Below, one piece after another: positions 10,525 through 21,015 of a DNA stretch of 64,000 nt; the first letter of the stretch is position 1; the number at the start of each line of letters is the position of its first letter. The stretch is from Phoma sp. XZ068. Its lineage: Eukaryota > Ascomycota > Dothideomycetes > Pleosporales > Didymellaceae. Location: the NCBI GenBank assembly GCA_004835665.1, contig RBKR01000015.1, positions 1 to 64,000 of the forward strand, given 5' to 3'. The notes below the pieces were generated by a model. The model was not told where the DNA came from, searched no databases, and worked only from the letters and a program-made list of their open reading frames with translations. The translations under genes and the position numbers were made by a program.

Positions 10525-10904
10525 TGTGCTGTAATCAATTGCTCTGTGCTGTGCATTTAGTGTGTTACTTTCTTGCGTTGGTGTTTACAGTGTTGATGTT
10601 CTGCTGTGTTGATGCAGTTGTTGTCCGCGCGCTAGCGCAACCCTAACCACAACATTAAACCCTACCCCCATGATTTACAAAGCCGATTTCGCTACAACTT
10701 GCACAGGTAATGCGGGTTATTGTCGCAAAACATATGTCCAAGTTTGAAGCAGATCCAATCTGTTGTTGCAGAACGACCGTAGTTGGGAGAAAAACCAACC
10801 GTACCCATGATAAGATATCCGCGGCAAATCTGTAGCCCTGGTCCCTAACAAATCCGTACCCCTAAATCAACCATTGGAATGGTTGGCCTACCCATCTGGG
10901 TTAG
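10525..10904. other. Gap with a telomere-like motif before the RIP block
   Basis: No gene seen. It contains the perfect palindrome GCGCGCTAGCGC immediately followed by an AACCCTAACC telomere-like motif near 10640, then unremarkable sequence up to the abrupt drop in GC at about 10.9 kb. Confidence 0.5.
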
Positions 10905-13900
10905 AGTATCCTATAGGTAATTCTAATTATCTAATAAATCTCTTCTTAAAGTTTTTATTAATATACTTATAAAGTACTTAGAGTTTCTTTTCTAATAGTC
11001 TATATATTAGCCTAAAAGTTAGTATCTTTCCTTTCTAGAGCTTAATCTTATAATTCTAGAGTTTATACTATAGTAATACCTTTATAGTCTTCTTATTATA
11101 GAAGAGTTCTTTATAACTCTTATATTTATCTAGGATATTAAGAAGTATACTATTCTTCTTCTTAACTTTTACTTTATAACCTATAAGGTATTTAGTGTCT
11201 ATAGAGTTAACTACTCTATCTTAGTATATCTTATTTAAAGAAATATTACTAATCTTCTTTTTATCTACTAGTTATATTATAAACTATATAGGTCTTAATA
11301 TAGTTATACTATATCTATATCTAAATAAAAGCTTAGATATCTTCTAATTAATTCTTAGGTTATACTTTTATAACTAGAGGATTCCTAATATAATATTATA
11401 GATAGCTATTCTAAAGATATTAAGGGTAAATACCTTCTTATAGTTTTCTAACTTTAATAGTATATTAGTCTTATAAGTAACTATAAAGTTATCTAGTATT
11501 AACTGCCTGTTAGCTACTCTAAGAATATAAGTAATTTCTTTTCTATATAACTAAAGTCTAGCTTGTTTTACTATAGCTTCTAAGATATAGCTACTCTCTG
11601 CTTCTAAGTCTAATATTACTATAAATTTTTATTTATTAATAAAGATTAGTAGTTTAGTAAGTAAGTCTACTCTAATAGTATTAATAGTCTTATACTAGGA
11701 GCTAGTTAGTATAGGCTTAAAAAATACTACTCTAGTCTAAATCTATAGACTTTCTTCTTACTAGTATAGTATATATATTTCTTATTTATATATAGCTGCT
11801 ACTAATATTCTTTATAGGCTTTATTAATAATTATCTATATATCTAGAATATCTTTAGGGTGTATATACCCTAGAAAGTATAGTTATATATACTTATTAAA
11901 TAAGTAATCTAAGTATTATACTTATATATACTAATACTATTTCTTCTTATATTATTATATATTAATAGGGAATGTTTAGTATCTAACTTTCTTATTATAG
12001 TGTTCCTTATACCTATTATATAGGTATTACTTCTATAAGGTTTTATAATAGAATAGATTTTATTTATTAATCTTATATAATATAGTAGTTTATATTTATA
12101 GGGCAATTACTAGTTAAGTAAAGTCTAGTTTATTCTTTTATAGAAGGTTATAATTCTAGTATTTAAGTTTAGCTACTATTATATAGTTTTATTCTACCTA
12201 TTCTTAGAATATTTCTTTAGCCTAATCTTTATTCTATAGTATACTATTTATTAGTTATTACTTAAAGTAGCTTAAGGTATTAGAGTTATATAAGAGGTAT
12301 ACTTATATATACTTAGCTTCTATTTTCTATATAGCTTATAAGAGTGTAGGGTGCTTCTTGCTATTATATTATAGGTATTTTTTAAGTAGTTCTAGAGTAA
12401 GTTGTCTATAGACAGTATTATATAATTTATTATTACCTTACCTAATATTTTTATTATACTTCTATATTATTAGCTCTTCCTTAGAATCTAAAGTCTATAT
12501 AGTATAAGATTTATAGTATAGCGTTTTAGGCCTAGTATAAGTTTCTAAGATTCTAGGTATAGTCTTGTATATATATTCTAGCTTAAGGTCTATAAGAAGT
12601 TATCTAATTTCTTTAGTAAGAATTTTCTATTTACTAGTATCTATATCCTTATTATATAAGGTATAGATAATAATATTAATCTATTAGAAGACCTTATTTT
12701 TTAAATAATAGTTCTTAATAAAGTATCCTAGCTTACTATAGTTATAGTAGTTCCTACTCTTATTCCTATTATTATATCCTTTATTCTTTTTATTCTAATA
12801 TAGTATAGTAGTAGGCCCTTTATAGATATTAGACAAGTCTATTACCTTAGGTCTATAGTACCTGCTCTAGGTATTACTATAGATCCTATATCCTATATTA
12901 GGGTAATAACTATTTCTATAGCCTCTATAGTAGGTATTACTATACTATTAGTTATATAGTAGTTAAGGTAACTAAGTTATAACTTAAGTATATAGGTTAT
13001 TATATAACTCTTATTAAAGTTTATAGAGTTAAATATTAATATTAATAGCTTTGCTAGTAAGTTTTTAAGAGTATTAATCTTTGTGCTAGTATATATAAGT
13101 TCCTTCTTAACCTTAGGCTTTAGTCTTTATTAAAATATTATTATTAGTATAGTATTATTCTAGTCTATATTATAGGCTAAGGCCTAGAATTCTATAGTAT
13201 AGTTAGCAGCTAAAGTAACCTAATAAATATACTATATACTATATCTAGTAATAACTAGTATATTAGAGACTCTAAAGATTTATTAGATCTTATTCTTAAA
13301 GTATCTAAAATTATTAAGCTATATATTATCTTTAATAGATATAGTGTTAATTATCTTATTCTATATAAAGAGCTTAATCTATTTAAATATATTACCTTAT
13401 ATATAGAAAGCTACTAGTTTAACCTTTTAATTCTTATTAATAGTTGCACCTTAGAAGGTAAAAAAAAGGTTAAACTAGAGTAGCTAGTTCTTAAGCTTAG
13501 ATTAATCTCTATAGTAAAGGTCTAGTTTAGTAACCTTAAGTCTATAACTTACTAGTTCTATATTAGTTATAGTAGAGGTGCTATTAATAATATAATCTTC
13601 TAATATATTGCTTATTTTAGAGGGTATTTAAAATATTAAGGTTATATTCTAAGTAAAGCTTATAAATACTTCTAAGGTTAGTTCTCTAGAATAAATAGAT
13701 ATATAGTAGATTATAAAGAGTATAGATACTTAGTAAAATACTATAGTAACTATAGGTAATAATAAGTAGTATAGAGTAGACTGCCTATCTTAAAAGTTAG
13801 GTTATAGTAAGGAGTATAGATAGTTAATCTGTCTATCTTAATATATAGGTAGAGTTCTAATATTAAAGTATATTAATTAGGTTAAATATACTACTATAAG

Positions 13901-14181
13901 GGTAGTATTCTTAATTACTATATACTATAATAATTATAGTAGCTTACCTAGCTTACTATAAGCTATATAAGCTAAGATTACTAAGCTTAATATAAGCTGT
14001 GTAAGCCTTTATATATAGCCTACCTAGCTTACTTACTAAGAGGTAAGCTTGTTATATAACTTATAATAAAACTGCGCTATAACTATACTATATAGAAAGC
14101 CCTATATAATTATTATATTAGAGCTGTTAGTATTTATAGCTGTTAGTATTCTAGTTAGCTAGTTATAAGTAGATTATAACA
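10905..14181 (-). mobile_element. RIP-degenerate Ty3/Gypsy-type LTR retroelement
   Basis: About 3.3 kb of very AT-rich, TA-dinucleotide-rich DNA with no intact gene, as expected after RIP. Reading the minus strand across stops shows a Gag-like stretch near 13095-13240: the spacing and context match a retrotransposon Gag core, with several Trp/Gln codons turned into stops. Further on, at 12708-12750, lies a CX2CX4HX4C-type zinc knuckle in which the Cys and His codons have become Tyr codons, a G-to-A change expected of RIP. Gag preceding the lower-coordinate side sets the orientation as minus. A possible 5' LTR edge begins TGTTATAATC at 14181 on the minus strand. I could not find a paired LTR, so the pol side may be truncated near 10.9 kb. 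Confidence 0.7.
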
Positions 14182-14640
14182 CCTATTCTTCTTCTTCTAG
14201 ATAATCTAGTATTTACTATACTTCTACTTTAAAGTAAGTAATTTATAATTAGTAGCTTATATCTTACTAAAGAATACCTGCCTTATTAAAAATCTAGTAT
14301 AGGTAATATTTATATACTTTATCTATAGGTTTATTTATACTAATACTCTATTCTAAGGTAAGTATATTAATTAGAAATTTAGCTATTACTAGTAAATATA
14401 GTATAGCTTAGTTATAGATAGAGTCTGCCTTCTTAATCTCCTTAATAGCTATATATTATCTTTTCTCTATTTTTATTAAGATATCTATACTTTTATACTT
14501 TATTATAGCTTTAGCTATATTAGTATTAGAGAATATAGAAAAAGCAGTGTCTTTAAAGCTAATATTTTATTTATTAGAAAAGATATAAGTTACTAAGCTA
14601 GTTATAAGTAGGTTAAGAGTTTATAGATTCTAGTATAGTC
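14182..14640. other. AT-rich RIP-affected remnant, unassigned
   Basis: Continues the AT-rich composition but is probably a separate element from the Gypsy relic. A 21-bp string, CTAGTTATAAGTAGATTATA plus one A, occurs at 14159-14179 and exactly again at 17306-17326 in the older pogo relic; a third, diverged copy is near 14596. These may be ends of related decayed elements. No coding sequence remains. Confidence 0.45.
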
Positions 14641-14642
14641 CT

Positions 14643-14882
14643 CTTTACCCCTAAAGGCAAGCAGTACCTAAACTTATTAGCTCTAGATAGCTATTCTTTA
14701 CCCCTAGAGGCAAGCTACAGGCAATACCTAGACTTGTTAGCGTAGCTGTTCTTTGCCTCTAGGGGCAGCTTCTATCTTTGCCCCTAGGGGCAGCTCCTAT
14801 TTTTGCCCCTGGAGGCAGCTCCTGTCCTTTGCCCCTAGGGGCAGCTTCTGTCCTTTGCCCCTGGGGGCAACCTAACCCTAAC
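14643..14882. repeat. Palindromic minisatellite, seven copies, ending in telomere motif
   Basis: Seven copies of a unit beginning TTTGCCCCTAGGGGCAG, of irregular 25-60 bp spacing. The core GCCCCTAGGGGC is a perfect 12-bp palindrome. The two leftmost copies, next to the RIP block, carry C-to-T and G-to-A changes (ACCCCTAAAGGC, ACCCCTAGAGGC), while the right copies are clean. The array runs into AACCTAACCCTAACCC. Confidence 0.8.
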
Positions 14883-15479
14883 CCATTAGCACAGTTTAGG
14901 GATATAGTATTGATGATGAAGGTGCTGCGGCTGACCTCGTGGCAGCTTGTGATGGTTCTTGGTAGTCTTGCAACGCCTTTAAAGCCAAGTCCCCCAATAA
15001 TTGCTGATATTCCGAAAGTAAACCCTAAAGACAAGTAACGAGTAGAAGGTCACATAGCAAGGAAAAATATGAGACCAACAAGAAGACATAGATTTCACTG
15101 CTGAATTGATTAAGCAAGCATTACGTTCTTTATGTATGCGAAAAGACTTAATTCCAAACTCTTTATCGTGCCTAGTACAGCTTAATAAGCTACCTTACGC
15201 ACCAAGTCGAAACAAAGTTGAAACTAAGAAAGGTTCACATCTTTATGGCAGCGCATCTTGAACAACGGCACATCAAATTTCTTGACGTTGCGCTAGACTG
15301 TTCATCACTTGAACTAGAGCATGCTATTGCCTAGAAAGAATAAACCTACGTGTAACCGTTACATACTGTCTGATTCCTGTGAGAGCATCAATTTAGGCTT
15401 GTATTATGGGAAAAGCATCTGACAGACACAATCATATTTCCTCGTTCAACTTGGATCTTCCCTGTATATACAAAATATC
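14883..15479. other. Intergenic, nothing recognised
   Basis: Normal base composition returns here. No open frame of convincing length or conservation was seen. The last part is probably the 3' flank of the NmrA-like gene. Confidence 0.5.
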
Positions 15480-16551
15480 CTAAGTAGCCTTGTTACCCCA
15501 TGCCTCGTTGATAAGCTGCTTGAAAGTCTTAGGCTGAAGGGAGGGGAACCGATCATTGACACTAGCATTTGCCGACAAGTCAAAGGTGTTTGTTGCTGCA
15601 AGCATCGCAAACCCCACGTGAAGCTCCAGATTTTCCGCCTCGCTGACGTTTTCATAACTGCCAGCAGGCTGCTCGAAGATCGTGACTTTTCCTTGTTTAA
15701 TGCCCTCTAGAGTGTCATACTTTACGTCGAACTTCTCGCCTGTCATCATTATTAGTCACGAACCCAATGACGAGGAGGGAAAACTGACCAACGACTCTCT
15801 CTACGATGCCAACCATTTCGTTTAATGCAAGCGTATCACCCTTCACATATGACAGGTCTGGCCATGATGGAAGATCGAGAGACGTTGCGACATATTTCGC
15901 CAAGTCGCTCGAATGAAGTAAAGAAATTGGATTCGAGCCGTCTCCAGGCAACGCAGCTCGACGATTCGGAATGTCGATCGCCCACGTGAAAGGTTTCATG
16001 TTGCTCTTCACGTGAGGCATACCAAAATAATCCATCAAGAAGCCTAAGACGAAGCGAGTGTATTCGAGGTTAGATTTCTTGAGGGCGTCTTTTGCGTCCA
16101 GCCACCAGCGTGAAGTTGGGTTGAACTCGAGCGACCTGGGTATTTGTCAGTCCAAGCAAAAGTTGTCAAGTGGATCAATTACTCCGGTGTATTGTCGATT
16201 CCGTATTCGCTCGGAATGAACCTCTTTGTGGTCTTGGACTTCTCCGCAGCTTGGATCAGGTTCAACTGCGACTGGCTTGACTCATCTGACATGAGGAGGA
16301 TTGCAGAGATCACTACGTCGACATTGAGGCTCTCGAGGAGACGAGACAGCTGACCAACGTCGTTATAGTCTGCGTGCACAAAATCATTGCCCTCCGAAGC
16401 CTAAAGCATGTGAGTGATTGGTCTCAAAAATGATTCGATTACTCACTTTTCGGGTTAAAATGTACACTCGATGTTTCCCTCCAGCTTTCAACGCGTCCAC
16501 GATGGACTTTCCAACACCGCCCGTGCCACCAGCAACTGCGATGATAGCCAT
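15480..16551 (-). CDS. NmrA-like / isoflavone-reductase-like NAD(P)-binding protein
   Basis: Four exons on the minus strand: 16447-16551, 16183-16400, 15789-16135 and 15480-15739, with introns of 46, 47 and 49 bp bounded by GTGAGT/TTTAG, GTAATT/CCCAG and GTCAGT/GACAG. All phases fit and give 309 residues, the normal size for the family. The protein starts MAIIAVAGGTGGVGK, the glycine-rich Rossmann motif of atypical SDRs, then has RFIPSEYGID and a GFLMDYFGMPH segment as in NmrA/isoflavone-reductase relatives. Such proteins are NAD(P)H reductases or redox sensors. It sits between two transposon-derived blocks, 4.5 kb from the metabolite cluster; membership in that cluster is uncertain. Confidence 0.85.
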
Positions 16552-17277
16552 AATGAGTTTAATCGTGAAAGAAGATCCGGTATGATGCTTTTCTTCGTCT
16601 CTGTGCGTATGTGACCGTAGAACGTGCCCAATTTGTATCGTTATATACGATCCAGCCTGATCCTGACGGACGAAACTACAGGTCGGGACCCACATTCCGC
16701 CAAATCATTTCTCGTCCGCTTACACACGCCCATGCAATGGTAATATTAGTGGATTAACCTTCCTTAAACGCCGACCACAACTAGTATAGGCCCCGACTGC
16801 CTGACAATAGACGTCTGAGTTTCATGAGATAGTAACAGTTGTTCATTATTCAACGAAAGGTCTTGTTTCCCAGGGCTTTTCTGCGGAACTGGAGTTCATG
16901 AGCGCCGTATTGAGGTGGGAAAGTTCAGCGAGGGCGGCTCCACCAACCCTCTGCCCTCAAACACAACTACAACCCTCCAACATGCTCCAATCGATCGCTA
17001 CAGAGCTAATTGACTAGTAGAATACGCCCATGGATAATCGTCCGTCCCAAACAGTTGAGTCCAATCAAGCTCTGTCGGCTTCATGTTCGGTGGATTTCGG
17101 AACCCGCGGACGCCGCGATTTTAAGCAACAACAATATGCCGCCTTCCGCGGATGGCGATTGTCTAAATAATGTCCAGCATAATTTCAAATTTAGCTCCTA
17201 TGGTTTAAAGATCTTTATACAATTATATTAGGTACGCCGTGATATAGTGTCTAGTGACTTAACATTTTTTTTAACAG
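16552..17277. other. Promoter side of the NmrA-like gene; no gene seen
   Basis: About 730 bp of ordinary composition upstream of the reductase start. It presumably carries that gene's promoter. GC falls toward the older transposon end at 17280. Short open frames here show no recognisable features. Confidence 0.5.
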
Positions 17278-17637
17278 TAACGTACCTTACGGGCAAGTGA
17301 CCGGCCTAGTTATAAGTAGATTATAATATCTACCTCTACCTATACTTATCTCTAAGAACTAATAGAATAATATATTATAAGCTTTACTTAGGTATAACTT
17401 TAATAGCTATCTAGAATAAGTAGCTAATAGCTGCTAATAGTGCACTCCTTTATATTCTTATTAAAGTACTTTAGCTACTTTAATCTAAGCTTATTAATAG
17501 TCTAGCTATTCTTAAAGATATTAATAACCTAGTTTCTAGGTATACTTAGCTCTTTATACTAAGTAGAGAAGTAGTACTTGCCTTTAAAGATAATAAAGAG
17601 TAGAATAGCCTACCTTATTATATTAATACTTTTAATA

Positions 17638-19486
17638 ACGTAAACCACCACCGAGAGCGACAACCCACCGAGAGCGACAAAATCTCTTGGCACGACTAAC
17701 ACTAGTTATGAATTATCAGATTCATCGCTATCAAACAAGGATCCTATGAACCTTGTGCTCGCATCTGATTCAGAAGTGTCTTCTGAATCCTTTTTGCACG
17801 TACGAGCGTTGTGCCCAGTCCCTCCACAGTTCCCACAGCGCCGTAGAGCTGGTTGTGCTATTTCTTGATCACCACCACCTCGAGTCCTTTTGGACGACAA
17901 AGCCACCACAGACGCCTCAGCAGCTACCTGCGCTGACCCTACTCCATACTCCAATGTACCCCCATGCTGAATCTGCTTCCTTTTGCGCCCTTTCCGCTTG
18001 GTCATCACTGCCAATTGCTCTTCAAGCTCAGTATTGCGGGCAGCAAGAAGCGCATTTTGATGCAGCATTAGTTCAGCTCCCTTTACAAGCTGTGAGAAGC
18101 CAGCTTGGGCAGCAACTGGTGACCGAGTAAAAGACTCGCTCACAAGCTTTGACTGAGACCCAAATTCATGCGTATTGCTTGGAGTCTTCGACTGCCACGG
18201 GGTTGTTGGTAGTGGGGGTTGAGGCGGGGTACGCAACCGTGTCTCCAGGCGATCCAACACTACCTGCGCGTTGACAGGGACTAGTCCTGATGCCTCAAAG
18301 GCCTTTCGACAATTAGCCTGTGTGAATACGTCAAAAAACGCGTCCTTGAAGGCAGGTAGGAAGCCTTCCTTGTTGATGTGGAAGACGCGTCGGCGTGCCA
18401 AGTCTCGGACGCGTTGGGAGTACTTCCGCTTCAATGGCGAGAAGCAGACCACATCAAGTGGCTGGAGGATGTGTGATGAATGGGGAGGCATACAGAGCGT
18501 AAGGATCTTGTTCTCCAAGCAATAGTCCTTGAACTCCTGGTTAAGGTGGCTCTCGTGACCGTCCAAAATGAGCAGCCGGTATACCCCCACCTGACGCGCT
18601 GTTGTATGCGTGTCAAAGTGCTTCAACCACTCCAGGCCAAGCGCGTTGTTTGTCCATCCGTTCTCTGAGACAGAGAGCTTCCAATTACGCGGTATATCTG
18701 CCTCCTCGTACCATGCAGAGATGTGGACACGCCCTTTGTAGATGATAAATGGCGGGGTTGCGTGGCCAGCAGCGCAGATACTCTGGATGACTGTAACCCA
18801 CTCGCGATCTCCTGGCTGAACGAGCTCTGGTCGAGTACGTCTATCAGAGCCTGTGACGACCTTCATGGACCCAATGACGCCCATCTGGAAGCCAGTCTCG
18901 TCAAAGTTGTGCACGTCGTCGTCATGGACGCCGTACTTGGCTTTGGTATCCTCTACCAACTTGAACCACGCGCCAATGACCTCAGGATCTTCCTGCATTA
19001 TCCTCTGCCTATCCTTTGCTCGATTGAACGCCATCTTGAGCCTATCTGAGCGCGTCACAAAGCGCGCAGCCCAGTGCTTGCCAACTGGCTTTCCATCACG
19101 CACACCCAACAGTTTATCAGCCATATCTGCCACCTCACACAGCCGGGGCGCAAAGCCTCGCGCGTCAAGGTCAAGTATGTATTGGATAATCGTCTCTTCC
19201 TCTATTGCAGTAAGCTTGAGGCAGTTCACGCGTGTTTCGAGTCGAAATGGTATTCCCTTGGCACGTTTAGATAGGGTATGATGATTAACGTTGAATGCTG
19301 CAGCAGCGCGTCGCAGGCTTGGAAATTCATCTGAACGATAGGCTAGAAGGGCAAGCTGGACCCTACCTTCGTCTTGTTGATATTGCGCGTTGTGTTGTTG
19401 AGACATGTTAGGATGAAAGGAGGAGGAGTGGTCTTGGCAGATTTTGTCGCTCTCGGTGGGTTGTCGCTCTCGGTGGTGGTTTACGT
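17638..19486 (-). mobile_element. Intact pogo/Fot1-type DNA transposon
   Basis: An element of 1849 bp with 48-bp perfect terminal inverted repeats (17638-17685 and 19439-19486) starting ACGTAAACCACCACC, flanked by a TA duplication (17636-17637, 19487-19488) as in the pogo/Tc1-mariner group. Each inverted repeat contains two direct copies of CCGAGAGCGACAA with a 17-bp period, likely transposase binding sites. One full-length transposase gene fills the element. Its composition is normal, in contrast to the AT-rich DNA it sits in, so it arrived after the surrounding element had decayed. Confidence 0.95.
17706..19406 (-). CDS. Pogo/Fot1-type DDE transposase, full length
   Basis: An uninterrupted frame of 566 residues. 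An N-terminal helix-turn-helix (about 14-52, with LRRAAAAFNVNHHTLSKR) is followed by a CENP-B/Tc5-type DNA-binding domain (about 60-135). The DDE_1 catalytic core shows NFDETGF (Asp169), LILDGHESH (Asp282) and QPLDVVCF (Asp318). A C-terminal CCHC zinc knuckle (CGNCGGTGHNARTC) lies about 40 residues from the end. Cut-and-paste transposition into TA sites is the known activity of the family. Length and motifs are complete, so it could be active. Composition differs sharply from its flanks. Confidence 0.95.
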   Translation of the reverse strand: MSQQHNAQYQQDEGRVQLALLAYRSDEFPSLRRAAAAFNVNHHTLSKRAKGIPFRLETRVNCLKLTAIEEETIIQYILDLDARGFAPRLCEVADMADKLLGVRDGKPVGKHWAARFVTRSDRLKMAFNRAKDRQRIMQEDPEVIGAWFKLVEDTKAKYGVHDDDVHNFDETGFQMGVIGSMKVVTGSDRRTRPELVQPGDREWVTVIQSICAAGHATPPFIIYKGRVHISAWYEEADIPRNWKLSVSENGWTNNALGLEWLKHFDTHTTARQVGVYRLLILDGHESHLNQEFKDYCLENKILTLCMPPHSSHILQPLDVVCFSPLKRKYSQRVRDLARRRVFHINKEGFLPAFKDAFFDVFTQANCRKAFEASGLVPVNAQVVLDRLETRLRTPPQPPLPTTPWQSKTPSNTHEFGSQSKLVSESFTRSPVAAQAGFSQLVKGAELMLHQNALLAARNTELEEQLAVMTKRKGRKRKQIQHGGTLEYGVGSAQVAAEASVVALSSKRTRGGGDQEIAQPALRRCGNCGGTGHNARTCKKDSEDTSESDASTRFIGSLFDSDESDNS

Positions 19487-20187
19487 TAATACTAGTCTAC
19501 TCTTAGTTACTCTATTATACTATCTTTAGTTATCTATAATACTTAGAGCCTATAATAATAGCTCCTATTAATATAATACCTATTATAAAGCTAGACTTAT
19601 TAAAGTTATATATATCTTTATCTAGAATACTATACTTAGCTTTAGTATTCTCTACTAGGTAGAACTAGCTCTAGATTACCTTAGAATTCTTATAAAGGGC
19701 TCTCTTATAATTATACTTTTAATTAAACCTAACTATAAGCTCTAGGTAATACTTTATAAATATACTAGCCTAGTTCTTACTAATAGGTAGTTAGTTACAC
19801 TTTATAAGTAGAGAGTTAGCTATATTCTCTATATTAGTAAGCTAAGGTAGATATTCTTACTTATTTAGCTTTAATATATACTAGATAATTACTAGCTCTT
19901 TAGTACTTATTAGCTTTATTAAGTTAACCTTATAATTATATTATAAGAGTATTCTAGCGTGTTATTATCTTAGTGTCCTTTCTAATACTTTATAGATTAT
20001 TATAGTATATAGTATAGTAAGAGTTATATTTTATTTAAGAGCCTAATTAGCAAGCTATATATCGAATTTCTTTAAGATATTTTAAGCTTTTTTATATTAA
20101 GATATTATAAGTTGTATAAAGTTTAGTAGGGGCTTAGAAAAATCTAGTTACTTGCCTAGGCTAGTTACTTGCCTATAAGGTATATTA

Positions 20188-21015
20188 AACTATAAGAGTT
20201 ATATTTCTAAGTACTATATACTAAAGAGATATATATATTACTTAGTATTTATAGGGCACTAATTATACTAATTATTAATTATACTAAGACTAATTACAAT
20301 ATATAACTTTATACTATTACCTAAATAGTAGCTAATAATACTTGTTATTTTATACTTACTTGTAATACCTTCTCCTATATAGGTTAACTATGCTTTACTT
20401 AGCTTGTAATTATTAACCTTGGTTTAGTGTTCCCTAGGATTGTAACAGAGATAAGTATAGTAAGGGATAAACTTCCTATAGAGGTTAGAAGAGGGTATAA
20501 GAGGCCTAAACACCCTATAATAAGCGACTAGGACTTACTTTGTAAGAGCCTTGGCTACACTACAGGCCCTGTTACTTATGCAGAACTAAAGGTCTACAAG
20601 GTTAGCAGGGGAGACCTTAGTGCCAATAAGGACCCAACAACGGGCATTATTAGAACTAGCTTCGGCAGTAGGATCGTAATTAGGGTTGTCACCCATGACG
20701 AAGTGCTGTCCCTCCCGGATGTCAGATTCGGTCACTATTTAAGGATGGCCGCAACCCAAGCTAGAGCTTTTAGTATTTCTTTCAGAACACCGGCGGCCTG
20801 TTTTCTGTATGCACACTGCTTGCATGCTCTTGTACTTTCAATTTCTTTTGTTCATCTGATGTTGTATCGTGTATCGCTGAAGGATGAGTTGTAATTCGCT
20901 TGATGTTTAACGAGGACTTGTCGCGGATAATCACAAAATATAGAAGTCATATTAGAGTCAATTTAAGATTTTTAGTACCTAAAGCTAATACTTCTCTCCT
21001 CGAGCTCCCCTAACT
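20188..21015. other. Gap between transposons and metabolite cluster
   Basis: The first ~250 bp are AT-rich. From about 20440 composition normalises. A 135-bp stretch starting TGTAACAG at 20441 and ending CTGTTACT at 20575 has inverted-complementary ends like a small LTR, but no target duplication was found. No gene recognised. Confidence 0.4.

Larger units (their letters stand above)
17280..20185 (-). mobile_element. RIP-decayed pogo/Fot1-like transposon carrying a nested insertion
   Basis: The ends form inverted repeats. Left, from 17280, reads ACGTACCTTACGGGCAAGTG and on to GACCGGCCTAG. The right end, reversed from 20185, matches over about 30 bp, and nearly all differences are C/T or G/A transitions, the RIP signature. 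Both ends are flanked by TA (17278-17279 and 20186-20187). The right arm (19489-20000) aligns by eye with the N-terminal and pre-catalytic part of the intact transposase inside it, for example opposite 18840-19020, again with transition differences. Without the insert the relic is only about 1.06 kb, so roughly 0.8 kb of a full element is missing. Confidence 0.75.

Noticed and set aside
11909..12106. 65-codon minus frame within the AT-rich block
   Set aside because: Composition-driven (Ile, Tyr, Asn, Lys); part of the decayed retroelement, not a gene.
10905..20400. CRISPR array or bacterial-type repeats in the repeat-rich blocks
   Set aside because: No regular repeat-spacer pattern; repeats are minisatellite or transposon ends, and the genome is fungal.
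20441..20575. Possible solo LTR with TGTAACAG...CTGTTACT ends
   Set aside because: Ends are only roughly inverted, no matching target duplication flanks it, and no second copy occurs in the window.
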